A model generated the notes under the pieces. The model was not told the origin of the DNA. It ran no database searches and worked only from the letters and a program-made list of their open reading frames with translations. Of a stretch of 63,652 nt of DNA, positions 35,123 to 44,998 are shown piece after piece (within the stretch, counting starts at the first letter, position 1; the number at the start of each line of letters is the position of its first letter). The position numbers and the translations under genes were made by a program. Origin of the DNA: Verrucomicrobiota bacterium (GTDB lineage: Bacteria; Verrucomicrobiota; Verrucomicrobiia; Limisphaerales; UBA9464); assembly GCA_016871805.1 (NCBI GenBank), contig VHCG01000018.1, positions 1-63,652 of the forward strand. The letters run 5' to 3'.

Positions 35123-36871
35123 TCAGGCCTTGGCGGGGTTCAGGCGGGCGCGTTCGGCCTGGACCCAGGCGATGGCCCGGGCTGCGGCCTCGGCGATGGG
35201 CACCATCTCGACGTTCCGGCCCCTCGGCTTGAGCTCGACCTCCCCCTTCGCGAGGGATTTCTCGCCGAGGTTCAGTCGGAGCGGGAAGCCCACGAGCTCG
35301 CTGTCCTTGAACTTCACCCCGGGGCGCTCGTCGCGATCGTCCAGGATCACCTCGATGCCAGCCGCCGTGAGGTCCGCATAGAGTCTGTCGGCAAGCTCCC
35401 GTGGGGCCGAACCCGGCGTGACGGTGAGCGGGGTGAGACAGACCTCGAACGGGGCCACGCTGGTGGGCCAGACGATGCCGTCCTTGTCGTGGCACTGCTC
35501 GATGATGGCCTGGAGGGTCCGGGTGACGCCGATGCCATAGCAGCCCATGACACAGGGATGCCGCTGGCCGGTCTCCCCGAGGAAGGTGGCGTTGAGCTTC
35601 TCGCTGTACTTGGTGCCGAGCTTGAAGACGTGGCCGACCTCGATGGCGCGTCGGATCTTGAGGGGCTGTCCGGTGGCGATATCCGCCTCGCCGGCGCGGA
35701 CGGTGCGGAGATCGACCCAGTGGCTGACCCGGATGTCGCGTTCGATCTCCACGTGGCGGAGATGGAATCCATCCTCGTTGGCCCCGGTGGTCATGCCGCG
35801 GGCACCGCGCAGCTGTTCGTCGGCGTACACCGGCACGTCCTGGGGGATCCGGGCCACGGCGCCGAGGGATCCCGGTCGGGCACCGAGGGTCTGGACGCAT
35901 TCCTCGGGCGTCGCCGGACGCGCATGGGTGGCGCCGGTGCGGGCCATCAGCTTGGCCTCGTTCAACAGGTCGTCGCCCCGGAGAAGGATCAGCACGGGCT
36001 TGGAATCGACGATGTAGACGAGGGTCTTGATCTGTCCGTGGGCCGGGACGGAGTAGGGGGCCGCCGCGAGGGAATCGATGGTCACGACCCCCGGTGTGGC
36101 GAAGGTCTCGGGGGCCTCGCCCGTGCGGTCCTTCGGGGTCGGAACCTCCGGTCCTCGGCTGGCGGCCTTCTCGATGTTCGCCGCGTAGCCGCTGGTCTCG
36201 CAGTAGACGACATCGTTCTCGCCGGTGTCGGCCGGGACCATGAACTCATGGGAATGGTTCCCGCCGATCACCCCGGTGTCGGCCTCGACCGGGAACGCCT
36301 GGAGTCCGCAGCGGGCGAAGATCCGGCCGTAGGCGTCGAACATCCGGCGGTAGCTCGCCATGGCGCCCTCGTCGGTGGCATCGAACGAGTAGGCGTCCTT
36401 CATGTAGAACTCCTTTGCCCGCATGAGTCCAAACCGCGGGCGGATCTCGTCACGGAACTTCACGCTGATCTGGTAGAAGTTGACCGGCATCTGCCGGTAG
36501 GAGTTGAGCTCGGCGGCGGCGAGGGTGGTGATGACCTCCTCGGCGGTCGGGCTCAGGACCCATTCGCGCTGGGCGCTGTCCTTCAGCTTGAAGAGGACAT
36601 CGCGGGCGGTCTCGTAGCGTCCGGAGGCCTGCCAGATCTCGGGCGGCTGGAGGGCGGGCATGAGGACCTCCTGGGCGCCGGCGCGGTTCATCTCCTCCCG
36701 GACGATGGCCTCGACCTTGCGCAGGACCCGGACACCCATCGGCAGGAAGGTGTAGAGTCCGCCGGCGAGCTTGCGGATCAGGCCGGCACGCAGGAGGAGC
36801 TGATGGGAGACGATCTCGGCGTCGGAGGGGACTTCCTTGAGGGTGGGGATGAAGGCTTGGGACCAGCGCAT
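35123..36871 (-). CDS. proS: Prolyl-tRNA synthetase, bacterial type
   Basis: The 582-residue class II enzyme charges tRNA-Pro. Motif 2 region FRDEIRPRFGLMRAKEFYMKDAYSF and motif 3 MGCYGIGVTRTLQAII are intact. The INS editing domain, which removes mischarged alanine, lies between them (TGATHARPATPEE, GARPGSLGAV). Length fits the bacterial type with INS. It is followed closely by the GH31 gene and preceded by a repeat-filled gap. Confidence 0.95.
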   Translation of the reverse strand: MRWSQAFIPTLKEVPSDAEIVSHQLLLRAGLIRKLAGGLYTFLPMGVRVLRKVEAIVREEMNRAGAQEVLMPALQPPEIWQASGRYETARDVLFKLKDSAQREWVLSPTAEEVITTLAAAELNSYRQMPVNFYQISVKFRDEIRPRFGLMRAKEFYMKDAYSFDATDEGAMASYRRMFDAYGRIFARCGLQAFPVEADTGVIGGNHSHEFMVPADTGENDVVYCETSGYAANIEKAASRGPEVPTPKDRTGEAPETFATPGVVTIDSLAAAPYSVPAHGQIKTLVYIVDSKPVLILLRGDDLLNEAKLMARTGATHARPATPEECVQTLGARPGSLGAVARIPQDVPVYADEQLRGARGMTTGANEDGFHLRHVEIERDIRVSHWVDLRTVRAGEADIATGQPLKIRRAIEVGHVFKLGTKYSEKLNATFLGETGQRHPCVMGCYGIGVTRTLQAIIEQCHDKDGIVWPTSVAPFEVCLTPLTVTPGSAPRELADRLYADLTAAGIEVILDDRDERPGVKFKDSELVGFPLRLNLGEKSLAKGEVELKPRGRNVEMVPIAEAAARAIAWVQAERARLNPAKA

Positions 36872-37000
36872 GGAACTCGGTGTGGGTGATCGAGCCGGGA
36901 TGCCGAGGGCGCGATGGGCGCCCGGGGAAAGGCCCGACTCTGAAACACGAAGGATTCGTCAAGGCCCCGTGGCGACGCAAGCAAAGCGCGGAGGGGAAGA

Positions 37001-37361
37001 GGACTCACGCGGGGACGCCGAGACACGCGGGGACGCCGAGACGCGGAGGAGGACCGGGAAGGAGGGGTGCGAGGGATCCGGGAGGAAAGGCCTCTGGGGA
37101 GGGCCCCAATTGTGGTGGGTGATGCAGTGCCCTGCATCACTGGGTGCGGAGCACCCACCGTTCCCTGGGCGTGGTTCTCGGCGGGGCATCGGAATGCCTC
37201 GCCCAACAACCCATAGGCCTACGCGCACTGGAAGGGTGACCGACGCCAGCCTGGGCTGCCAACGCACGGGCCGGCCGCCCTTGGGCTCGAGAAAGGTCTC
37301 GGTCCAGGAATTCCCATCCCTCACCTCCCCTGCTTTTCCTCCGCATCTCCGCGCGAGTCCC
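37001..37361. repeat. Composite repeat island (family B, A, inverted B)
   Basis: A family B element at 37001-37050 (ACTCACGCGGGGACGC and GAGACGCGGAGG) is followed by a family A hairpin unit at 37114-37159 and an inverted family B element at 37337-37361 (CCTCCGCATCTCCGCGCGAG). The last abuts the mqnC stop codon. The A unit here has a perfect GATGCAG-TGCC-CTGCATC stem and a GGGTGC-GGA-GCACCC stem. No gene is seen in the gap between proS and mqnC. Confidence 0.65.
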
Positions 37362-37362
37362 T

Positions 37363-38553
37363 TCAGCCGGGTCCGCCCACGAGCTGGTAGGCGTTGTTGC
37401 GCTGTCGGGGCTCATGGCCGAGGTCGCGGATCAGGCGCTGCATGTCCTCCACCGTCATGCGGAAGGTGGTGCCCGCCGCGCTCACCACGTTCTCCTCGAT
37501 CATGATCGACCCCAGGTCGTTGGCCCCATGGCTCAGGGCCACCTGGCCGACCTCCAGTCCCTGGGTCACCCAGGAACTCTGCACGCTCGGGATGTTGTCG
37601 AGATAGATCCGGCTCAGCGCCTGGGTTCGGAGATACTCGTGGGAACCGACCGGGGTCGCCTTCAGGACGGCGTTCTCCGGCTGGAAGGTCCAGCAGATGA
37701 ATGCGGTGAACGCACCCCCCCTGAGCGATCCGGTCTCCAATGCCGAGGCGTAGGCGCGGGCCTGGTCCATCGGATCCCCTCCCGGTATGGCGGCGAGACG
37801 GGCCAGGGAACGATCCTGCTGGGAGCGGACGACCTCCAGATGCTCCAGCCGGTCGTCCAGCGTCTCCACGTGGCCAAACATCATGGTGATGGAGCTCGGG
37901 AGCCCGAGCCGGTGGGCGGTGTCCATGACCCCCATCCAGTCAGAGGCGTTGGCCTTGAGCGGGGCGATGCGTTGACGGACCCGGTCGACCAGGATCTCCC
38001 CGCCGCCGCCGGGGACCGACCCGAGGCCGGCGTCGACGAACTGCCGGAGAAGCGACTCCACCGGCTCGTTGAAGACCTCCTGGAAATGGATGAACTCGCT
38101 GGGGCTGAAGCCGTGGATGTTGATCTGCGGGTATCGGTTCCGGATGTGGCTGAGGAGGTCGAGATACCACTGCTTCGAGAGCTTCGGGTGGTGGCCTCCC
38201 TGCATCAGGATCTGGTTGCCGCCGAGGGCGAGGGTCTCCTCGATCTTCTGGTCCATCTCCGCGTGGGTGATCACGTACGAGTCCGCATCCTTCTCCGAAC
38301 GCCAGAACGCGCAGAACTTGCAGTACACGTTGCAGACGTTGGTGTAGTTGATGTTGCGGTCGACGATGTAGGTGACGATCTCGTTGCCGCGTCCGCCATG
38401 GGCCTGCTGGCGCAGCAGTTGGCGACGTCGGTTGGCGAGGGCTCCCAGTTCCGGGAGCGGCAGGTCGTGGAGGCGGCGGGCCTCATTGAGGTCGATGCGC
38501 CCGCCGTCCCAGACCTTCTGGAGCAGCGCATCGAGGGAGGGATCATGGACCAC
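37363..38553 (-). CDS. mqnC: Cyclic dehypoxanthinyl futalosine synthase MqnC
   Basis: The 396-residue radical SAM enzyme acts in the futalosine route to menaquinone, cyclising dehypoxanthine futalosine. The cluster motif is CNVYCKFCAFWR (C-x3-C-x2-C) near residues 73-84. Also typical are GGNQILMQGGHHP, INIHGFSPSEFIHF and SVPGGGGEIL, and the C-terminal LGSIMIEENVVSAAGTTFR. Length is normal. Its presence indicates that the organism makes menaquinone by the futalosine pathway; no other mqn gene is in the window. It is divergent from the phosphatase gene across 133 bases with no clear promoter. Confidence 0.93.
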   Translation of the reverse strand: MVHDPSLDALLQKVWDGGRIDLNEARRLHDLPLPELGALANRRRQLLRQQAHGGRGNEIVTYIVDRNINYTNVCNVYCKFCAFWRSEKDADSYVITHAEMDQKIEETLALGGNQILMQGGHHPKLSKQWYLDLLSHIRNRYPQINIHGFSPSEFIHFQEVFNEPVESLLRQFVDAGLGSVPGGGGEILVDRVRQRIAPLKANASDWMGVMDTAHRLGLPSSITMMFGHVETLDDRLEHLEVVRSQQDRSLARLAAIPGGDPMDQARAYASALETGSLRGGAFTAFICWTFQPENAVLKATPVGSHEYLRTQALSRIYLDNIPSVQSSWVTQGLEVGQVALSHGANDLGSIMIEENVVSAAGTTFRMTVEDMQRLIRDLGHEPRQRNNAYQLVGGPG

Positions 38554-38686
38554 GGACGGACCTTACCGTGGTGCGACATCCGGGCAACCGCCGAGCCGGG
38601 ATCGATCCGCATCTGTGCGGGGAGGCGGTCTCGACGCGTGAGGAATCTCTCTGACAGAGGATCCTTCCCTGAGCATCCTCGCGACC

Positions 38687-39967
38687 ATGTCCAATGGGAT
38701 CGATCAGACGGGGATGCCGGGTGGCTATGGGACGTTGCTGCGCCTGGCCGGGGAGATCAGCCGGGAGTCGAGGCTCGAAGGGCTCCTGGTTCGGATCCTC
38801 GAGCGGAGTCGCGGATGGATCCAGGCGGAGGCCTGCTCGATCTTCCTGCCCGATCCACAGACCGAGGAGCTGGTGATCCATTCCGCCCGCGGCGACAGCG
38901 CACTGGTCCTGGGAACCCTCCGCATCCCCAAGGGCGCCGGCATCGTCGGCTGTGCCATGCAGGAGAAGCGGATGATCCGGGTGGATGACGTCGACAAGGA
39001 CCCCCGGTTCTTCTCCAAGGCGGACAAGCAGACGGGATGGAAGACCCGCGCGGTCCTCACCGCTCCGCTCCTGGACGGCGAGGAGTGCCTGGGCGTGATC
39101 CAGTTCCTCAATCCGGTCGGTCGACCGGCGTTCACGACGCAGGACGAGGAGATGATGGAGTACTTCGCGGGACTCGTGGCTGCGGCCCTGGTCCGGATCC
39201 GGGCCAGCCAGGCGGCGCTCGAGCGGGCCCAGATCCAGCGCGACCTCGACCTGGCCCGACAGATGCAGGCCGGGCTGCTGCCCGGGGTGTTCCCGAACCG
39301 GGAGCAGTCGCCGGAGATCGAAATCCATGCCCTGCTCGATCCCGCCAAGGAGGTCAGCGGGGACCTCTATGACTTCTTCCCCGTGGGGGACCGTGAGTAC
39401 GCCTTCGTGGTGGGCGATGTCTCGGGCAAGGGCGTCGCGGCGGGTCTCTTCATGGCGGTGACCCGGACTCTCATCCGGGCGATCACGGTGCCGGGACGTC
39501 CACCCGCCGAGATCCTGCAGCGGGTGAACACGCTGCTCTGTGCCGAGAATCCGGCCAACCTGTTCGTGACGCTCATCGTCGGTCGGGTCGATACCCGGAC
39601 CGGTCGTGTGGTGTATGGACAGGGGGGGCACAACCCACCGGTGAGGATCACCGCCGGCGGAAGCCCCGCGCTGGAGCCCCCGGGCGGGATTCCGCTGGGG
39701 ATGTTCGAGGAGGCGGAGTTCGGGCAGCAGGAACTCGAGCTGCGTCCTGGTGACGCCCTGGTGGTGTACACCGACGGTGTCACGGAGGCCATGGACCCGC
39801 AGCAGGCCCTCTTCGGGGAGGAACGCCTCTTGGCGGTGGCCGGGGAACAGGGGGGGGCGGGCGCCGAGAGCCTCAACCGGACGGTGGTGGAATCCGTGCG
39901 TCGGTTCGCCCGGGGAGCGGAGCAGTCGGACGACATCACCCTGCTGACCCTGCGGCGTCTGGGTTGA
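38687..39967 (+). CDS. GAF-domain PP2C (SpoIIE/RsbU-type) serine phosphatase
   Basis: The 426-residue regulator has a GAF sensor at about 25-185 (AEACSIFLPDPQTEELVIHSARG, GIVGCAMQEKRMIRVDD) and a SpoIIE phosphatase domain at about 210-424. Metal-binding aspartates occur in EVSGDLYDFF, VGDVSGKGVAAG, VYTDGVTEA and SDDITLL, all intact. Such proteins dephosphorylate anti-anti-sigma factors in partner-switching stress or development circuits. No partner is adjacent. It is soluble with no membrane segment. Confidence 0.92.
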   Translation: MSNGIDQTGMPGGYGTLLRLAGEISRESRLEGLLVRILERSRGWIQAEACSIFLPDPQTEELVIHSARGDSALVLGTLRIPKGAGIVGCAMQEKRMIRVDDVDKDPRFFSKADKQTGWKTRAVLTAPLLDGEECLGVIQFLNPVGRPAFTTQDEEMMEYFAGLVAAALVRIRASQAALERAQIQRDLDLARQMQAGLLPGVFPNREQSPEIEIHALLDPAKEVSGDLYDFFPVGDREYAFVVGDVSGKGVAAGLFMAVTRTLIRAITVPGRPPAEILQRVNTLLCAENPANLFVTLIVGRVDTRTGRVVYGQGGHNPPVRITAGGSPALEPPGGIPLGMFEEAEFGQQELELRPGDALVVYTDGVTEAMDPQQALFGEERLLAVAGEQGGAGAESLNRTVVESVRRFARGAEQSDDITLLTLRRLG

Positions 39968-40031
39968 GGATCCGGGTCGACGACACTGTCGGCTTGCGGT
40001 CGACCGCGTCGACCGGGTCTGCTGGGCGTCG

Positions 40032-41411
40032 ATGTCCTCGTCGAATGCCTCCCGGCTCCGCGGTTCCGCGTTTACGCGGTGGCTGGAACGTGCCCCGTCA
40101 CCGGTGTTCGTTGCCGTGGCCATCGTGGCGGCGTTCTCGACGTACTTTGCGATGTATGCCTTCCGGAAGCCTTTCGCCGCGGCGAAATTCGAGGGGGAGT
40201 TCTTCCTGGGGACGGCGGTTGGACTGAAGACCGCCATCGTGATCAGCCAGATCATTGGCTATGCCCTCTCGAAGTACATCGGGATCAAGGTCTGCTCCGA
40301 GGTCACCCCGGCCCGTCGTGCGGCGCTGCTGGTGACCCTGATCGGGATCGCGCAGGCGGCGCTTGTCCTCTACGGGCTGCTGCCCAACGGCTGGAAGGTG
40401 GTGGCGATCTTCTTCAACGGGGTTCCCCTCGGCATGGTGTGGGGCCTGGTGGTCTGGTACCTCGAGGGGCGTCGCACCTCGGAGGTCCTGCTCACGGGCC
40501 TCAGTCTCTCCTACATCCTCGCCAGCGGCGTGGTGAAGGACTTCGGTCGGGCCCTCATGGAGGGCACCGTGGCCGTCGGGTGGTCGAAGGTGCCCGTGAT
40601 CGGCGGCGTCATCGCGGGACTGGTGGGCACGGTGGGCGAGGGGTGGATGCCGGCCGTGGCGGGGTTCCATTTCCTGCCGGTGTTCCTGGTCTCCGTCTGG
40701 ATCCTGAACCAGCTGCCGCGTCCGAACGCCGCCGATGTCGCCGCCCGCGCGGAGCGGGAACCCATGAAGGGTGCGGACCGGATGGCCTTCGTCCGTCAGT
40801 TCGGCCTGGGGCTGGGCCCGCTCTGTGTCGCCTACTTCTTCCTGACGGCCTACCGGGACTTCCGCGACAACTACCAGGTCGAGATCTTCAATGGCCTTGG
40901 CTACCCCTACAAAGACAACAAGACGATCATCTCCCGGGCGGAAACCCTCGTGACCTTCGGGGTGATGGGCGTGCTCGCGCTGCTGAACCTGGTGAAGGAC
41001 AACCAGAAGGGGTTGCTGGCCGCCTTCGGCATCATGACCGGTGGCCTGATCCTGCTGGGCGGTTCCACCCTCCTGCTGCACCTCGGATGGATCAGCGGGT
41101 TCTGGTGGATGACCCTCACCGGCCTTGGTTCGTACCTGGCCTATGTGCCCTACGGGTCGGTGCTCTTCGAGCGGATGATGGCCTCGACCCGTGCGGTGGG
41201 CACGGCGGTGTTCGCCATCTACCTCGCCGATGCGATCGGGTACACGGGTTCGGTGGGGGTTCAGCTCTACAAGGACCTCGCGGCCAGTTCGCTGTCGCGC
41301 TTCGGGTTCTTCACCGGATTCACGTGGTTCATGTCGGTCCTGGGAACGGTCTGTCTGATCGCCAGCGCCCTGTATTTTGCGCAGAGGACGGATCGGGAAT
41401 CGGGGCGGTGA
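40032..41411 (+). CDS. DUF5690 MFS-like membrane transporter
   Basis: The 459-residue polytopic protein has about twelve hydrophobic segments. It contains TYFAMYAFRKPFAAAKF near residue 40, as in DUF5690 and glycerol-phosphate-type MFS proteins, and YRDFRDNYQVEIFNGLGYP in the centre, which is distinctive of DUF5690. Substrate is unknown; sugar phosphates or similar anions are possible by analogy. It follows the phosphatase gene by 64 bases and may share its transcript. A family B element starts 12 bases after the stop. Confidence 0.82.
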   Translation: MSSSNASRLRGSAFTRWLERAPSPVFVAVAIVAAFSTYFAMYAFRKPFAAAKFEGEFFLGTAVGLKTAIVISQIIGYALSKYIGIKVCSEVTPARRAALLVTLIGIAQAALVLYGLLPNGWKVVAIFFNGVPLGMVWGLVVWYLEGRRTSEVLLTGLSLSYILASGVVKDFGRALMEGTVAVGWSKVPVIGGVIAGLVGTVGEGWMPAVAGFHFLPVFLVSVWILNQLPRPNAADVAARAEREPMKGADRMAFVRQFGLGLGPLCVAYFFLTAYRDFRDNYQVEIFNGLGYPYKDNKTIISRAETLVTFGVMGVLALLNLVKDNQKGLLAAFGIMTGGLILLGGSTLLLHLGWISGFWWMTLTGLGSYLAYVPYGSVLFERMMASTRAVGTAVFAIYLADAIGYTGSVGVQLYKDLAASSLSRFGFFTGFTWFMSVLGTVCLIASALYFAQRTDRESGR

Positions 41412-41422
41412 GGAAGGCGAGG

Positions 41423-41508
41423 GGACTCACCCGGCGACGCGGAGACGCGGAGGTGGAGGAGGGGAAAGAACGACGGCCCGGAGGGGTGGTGGGTGATGCA
41501 GTGCCCGA
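41423..41508 (+). repeat. Family B element followed by truncated family A
   Basis: GACTCACCCGGCGACGCGGAG and neighbouring purine-rich sequence (41423-41460) follow the DUF5690 stop. At 41488 a family A unit begins (GGTGGGTGATGCAGTGCCC) but its second arm and hairpin are missing. The B-then-A order matches 20512/20650 and 37001/37114. Confidence 0.6.
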
Positions 41509-41571
41509 TCCCGAAGGAGCATCCAGTGTTGACGGTCTCCGGGGGTGTTGCGGAGCCTCCCCGTCCCGAAC

Positions 41572-43155
41572 ATGCCGAAGATCGTCCGCGCCCTCCTCTC
41601 CGTTTCCGACAAGACCGGTCTGGTACCCTTTGCCAAAACCCTTGCCCAGGCGGGGGTCGAGCTGATCTCGACCGGTGGCACGGCCAAGGCCCTGAAGGCC
41701 GAGGGGCTGTCGGTGATCGAACTCGGCGACTACACCGGGTTTCCCGAGATGCTGGATGGACGGGTCAAGACGCTGCATCCGAAGGTCCATGGCGGCCTGC
41801 TCCACCTCCGGGACAATCCGGAACACGTCGCGACGGCTCAGAAGCATGGAATCCCGCCGATCGATCTCGTGGTGGTGAACCTCTATCCGTTCGAGCAGAC
41901 GGTGGCCAAGCCCGGGGTGTCGCTCCATGACGCGATCGAGAACATCGACATCGGTGGACCCTCCATGCTGCGGAGCGCGGCCAAGAACCATGAGTTTGTG
42001 ACGGTGGTGGTGGATCCGGCGGACTACGCGCGCGTGGCGGACCAGGTGGCGTCCCAGGGCGGAACCACTCTGGAGCTCAGACGCGAGCTGGCCACCAAGG
42101 TGTATGCGCGGACCGCGACGTATGATGCCGCGATCGCGCGGCATCTCACCGGGGCGTTCGGCCTGGGAAAGGCGGACGCGACTCCTGCGGCTCCTTCAAC
42201 CCTCGAGATCCGGGTCCCACTGGCCCAGCCCCTGCGCTACGGGGAGAATCCGCACCAGAAGGCGGCGCTGTACGGACCGTTCCAGGACTACTTCCAGCAG
42301 CTGCATGGCAAGGAGCTGTCGTACAACAACATCCTGGATCTGACCGCGGCGGCGGCATTGATCGGGGAGTTCGACGGCGAGGAGCCGCCCACCCTGGCGA
42401 TCCTCAAGCACACCAACCCGTGTGGGGTGGGGCAGGGGACGACGCTGCGGTCGGCCTGGGACAAGGCCTTCGCGACCGACCGGCAGGCCCCGTTTGGCGG
42501 CATCATCGCGGTCAATCGTCCGCTGGATCTCGCCTGCGCCGAGGCCATCGCCGAGATCTTCAGCGAGGTGATCATCGCCCCTGGGTTCACTCCCGAGGCC
42601 CTGGCCCTGCTCCAGCAGAAGAAGAACCTCCGTCTGCTGAAGGTCCTCCGGAATCCGGCGACCGCCTCGCCGGTGGATGTCCGGAGCGTCGGGGCGGAAT
42701 CCTATCTGTGGCAGGAGCGGGATCTCCGCAGGACGGCCGAGTCGGATCTCCGGCAGGTGACGCGTCGTGCGCCGACGGCCCACGAGCTGCGGGCGATGCA
42801 GTTCGGCTGGCGTGTGGTGAAGCACCTCAAGTCCAACGCCATCGTCTATGTGGGAGCGGATCCCGCCGATGGTCTGGGTCGGACGCTCGGGGTTGGGGCG
42901 GGGCAGATGAGCCGTGTCGACTCAAGCCGGATCGCGGTCTGGAAGGCGGGCGAGGCGGGATTGTCCCTGAAGGGCAGTGTGGTCTGCTCGGACGCCTTCT
43001 TCCCGTTCGCGGATGGCTTGATCGCCGCGGCCGAAGCCGGGGCGACGGCGGCGATCCAGCCCGGGGGCAGCGTTCGGGATGCCGAGGTCATCGCCGCGGC
43101 CGACGAGCGCGGTGTGGCGATGATGTTCACCGGCCACCGCCATTTCCGGCACTGA
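41572..43155 (+). CDS. purH: Bifunctional AICAR transformylase/IMP cyclohydrolase PurH
   Basis: The 527-residue enzyme catalyses the last two steps of de novo IMP synthesis. The N-terminal cyclohydrolase domain shows [28 protein letters not shown] and [16 protein letters not shown]. The transformylase domain has [10 protein letters not shown] (catalytic Lys-His near 280) and [11 protein letters not shown]. It ends [27 protein letters not shown] and [11 protein letters not shown], the family C-terminus. ATG 41572 gives the standard start [13 protein letters not shown]. Confidence 0.96.
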   Translation: MPKIVRALLSVSDKTGLVPFAKTLAQAGVELISTGGTAKALKAEGLSVIELGDYTGFPEMLDGRVKTLHPKVHGGLLHLRDNPEHVATAQKHGIPPIDLVVVNLYPFEQTVAKPGVSLHDAIENIDIGGPSMLRSAAKNHEFVTVVVDPADYARVADQVASQGGTTLELRRELATKVYARTATYDAAIARHLTGAFGLGKADATPAAPSTLEIRVPLAQPLRYGENPHQKAALYGPFQDYFQQLHGKELSYNNILDLTAAAALIGEFDGEEPPTLAILKHTNPCGVGQGTTLRSAWDKAFATDRQAPFGGIIAVNRPLDLACAEAIAEIFSEVIIAPGFTPEALALLQQKKNLRLLKVLRNPATASPVDVRSVGAESYLWQERDLRRTAESDLRQVTRRAPTAHELRAMQFGWRVVKHLKSNAIVYVGADPADGLGRTLGVGAGQMSRVDSSRIAVWKAGEAGLSLKGSVVCSDAFFPFADGLIAAAEAGATAAIQPGGSVRDAEVIAAADERGVAMMFTGHRHFRH

Positions 43156-43213
43156 GCCGGAGGGGTCGACAGTCGGGAGGGGGTGGGCTTCCGGGGGTGA
43201 TCCCCGATGCGGG

Positions 43214-43579
43214 CTACTTCTGCTTCAGTTGCCTGAGCATCGCGTAGGCCTTGCGAGCCTCGGCATCGCCGGCCTCGGCCCGCTCCAGAAGGGTGGCCTC
43301 CAGCATCACCATCGTGTTGTGGACCGCGAGGCCCTGGTCGACCGTCACGCCCTCGCTGGTTCTCAGAGCCCCCAGGGACTCGACAGCCTTGCCGAGTTCC
43401 CCGGCATTGAGCGCGTTGGAGGCATCCGTTGCCGCGCGCCGGAAGTTCTCGGGTGCGCCAGCGAAGGCCTTGTCCAACCGATGGACGGCCTGCGAGGTCG
43501 AGGTCACCGGCGCCGTGTCGTCGCCGGAATCGCAGCCGACGAGTGCGGCCAATGTGATCAGACCCAGGATCTGCTTCAT
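43214..43579 (-). CDS. Small putative lipoprotein
   Basis: The 121-residue product from ATG 43579 starts [16 protein letters not shown], a lipoprotein signal with lipidated Cys16. The rest is helical and Ala-rich ([39 protein letters not shown]), with no recognised domain. It is 22 bases downstream of the prepilin-like gene on the same strand and probably co-transcribed with it. Function is unknown. Confidence 0.7.
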   Translation of the reverse strand: MKQILGLITLAALVGCDSGDDTAPVTSTSQAVHRLDKAFAGAPENFRRAATDASNALNAGELGKAVESLGALRTSEGVTVDQGLAVHNTMVMLEATLLERAEAGDAEARKAYAMLRQLKQK

Positions 43580-43601
43580 GATGGGCGTTTCCTTCGAGGG
43601 C

Positions 43602-44381
43602 TCAGTCGCCGGACTTCGAGCCGGGATTGCACCAGAAGCGTCCGGGGCGGACCCCCCGGAAGCCACCGATCCCGGCCTCCTGGTAGTAGACCTTGAACCG
43701 CATGTATTCGGTGTGACCACCGAAGTTGCCCATGACGGTGCCGGTGTTGTGACGTCGGGTGACGCCCTCGTCCGGACGGCTGGCGACGTTGTCGTAGTTG
43801 GAGGGCTGCTTCTCATCGGCTTCCCAGTAGACCATCGCGTCGGGCTGGAACTGGGAAAGCTTGTAGGTCGAGTACGCCCCGCGCGGACCGGTGGAGTAGG
43901 CGGAGACGGCACCGTTCATCATGTAGCTGCAGACCTTCTGCTCGCGGGCCCGGAAGAGCGCGGTGTTGGTCTTGTCGATCGGGCAGAAGAACAGCTTCCG
44001 CGACTGCACGAAGGGCCAGAGCTGACCACGTTCCAGGGTATGGTCGGGCTTGTTGGTGGCCACCCGGGTGTAGGCCCAGTTCGGAACGTCGAACGCCCCG
44101 GAGCTCCAGGACGTGTAGGGCAGGTAGTCCTGGAAGTCGCCGGCGTAGAGATGGGTCCCGAGGAGGAGCTGCTTGATGTTGTTGAGGCAGGCGGTGCGGT
44201 GGGCCTGCTCCTTGGCCCGGCTCAGTGCCGGAAGGAGCATGCCGGCAAGGATGGCGATGATCGCGATCACGACCAGAAGCTCGATCAGGGTGAAGGCCCG
44301 TGGTTCGGGGGCGGAACACCCTCGAGTCGTCGAGGTGAGTCTCGTCGTGAGCCTACCCGGGACATTCAGTGACTTGGGCAT
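43602..44381 (-). CDS. Prepilin-type N-terminal domain protein (H-X9-DG class)
   Basis: The 259-residue protein has a type IV pilin-like start, [19 protein letters not shown], near residues 27-45, with Glu at position +5 and Ala rather than Gly before the cleavage site. [16 protein letters not shown] follows, as in the large pseudopilin-like family of Verrucomicrobia, Lentisphaerae and Planctomycetes. The usual C-terminal H-x9-DG motif appears as [13 protein letters not shown], with Gly replacing Asp. These proteins are processed by prepilin peptidase and are probably exported through a type II or IV system, such as the one at 53-63 kb. Function is unknown. Confidence 0.88.
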   Translation of the reverse strand: MPKSLNVPGRLTTRLTSTTRGCSAPEPRAFTLIELLVVIAIIAILAGMLLPALSRAKEQAHRTACLNNIKQLLLGTHLYAGDFQDYLPYTSWSSGAFDVPNWAYTRVATNKPDHTLERGQLWPFVQSRKLFFCPIDKTNTALFRAREQKVCSYMMNGAVSAYSTGPRGAYSTYKLSQFQPDAMVYWEADEKQPSNYDNVASRPDEGVTRRHNTGTVMGNFGGHTEYMRFKVYYQEAGIGGFRGVRPGRFWCNPGSKSGD

Positions 44382-44475
44382 GGGTCTGACCAGGCATCTT
44401 TTTGATGGCGCTCCCGAGGTGTGTCCCTGTCAAGAGTCGGTTCGCGTGAGTCGATTTCGAGAGTTCTGAGACGGT

Positions 44476-44853
44476 TCACCCCCGTCTGGGCTGTCCGATC
44501 CAAAGCCGGTTGCCGTCGGGATCCTCGATCCGGAATTCCCTCATCCCGTAGAACGTCGTCTCCAGATCCGGCACTGCCAGACCCCGTCGCCTCGACTCGA
44601 CATGGAAGGCATCGATGTCCTCGGGGTACAGGTAGAGCACGGAGGCCGAGGGACGCTGGGTGGCGTGGAAGATCGACTGGTCCAGCATGATCCGGCACTC
44701 CCCCAGTCGGAGCATCGCCCAGCCCCAGTCGTCACGACGGGTCTCCACCTCGAACCCCAGGCCTGCGTAGAAGTCGACGCTCCGCGGCAGATGCCTCACC
44801 GGGAGCATCGGGACGAGGCGATGGAGGGCCTGGGGGCGGGGTGTGGAGTCCAT
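44476..44853 (-). CDS. VOC-superfamily (glyoxalase/bleomycin-resistance-like) protein
   Basis: This 125-residue protein from ATG 44853 shows the VOC beta-alpha-beta pattern: LVPMLPVRHLPRSVDFYAGLGFEVE, then ECRIMLDQ, and a C-terminal REFRIEDPDGNRLWIGQP. The EDPDGN segment carries a typical metal-ligand Glu position. Members bind metals or drugs; the substrate is not predictable. The gene is divergent from the cytochrome-type gene of pair 2. Confidence 0.85.
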   Translation of the reverse strand: MDSTPRPQALHRLVPMLPVRHLPRSVDFYAGLGFEVETRRDDWGWAMLRLGECRIMLDQSIFHATQRPSASVLYLYPEDIDAFHVESRRRGLAVPDLETTFYGMREFRIEDPDGNRLWIGQPRRG

Positions 44854-44998
44854 GGATCGGAACAGGGATGACTCCGGTGAGGTAGCAGGAGGAGAACCGC
44901 CGAGGGAAGCCGGGATGCATTCCGACCCGTGCCCGGCCGCATTTTCCCTTCGCCGGCGGTGGCACTCGACGCAGACTCCGGTTGGTTTTCCCGGAGCC

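Noticed and set aside
38543-40255. Long minus-strand frame opposite the phosphatase gene
   Set aside because: Composition is that of an antisense shadow and it has no recognisable motif.
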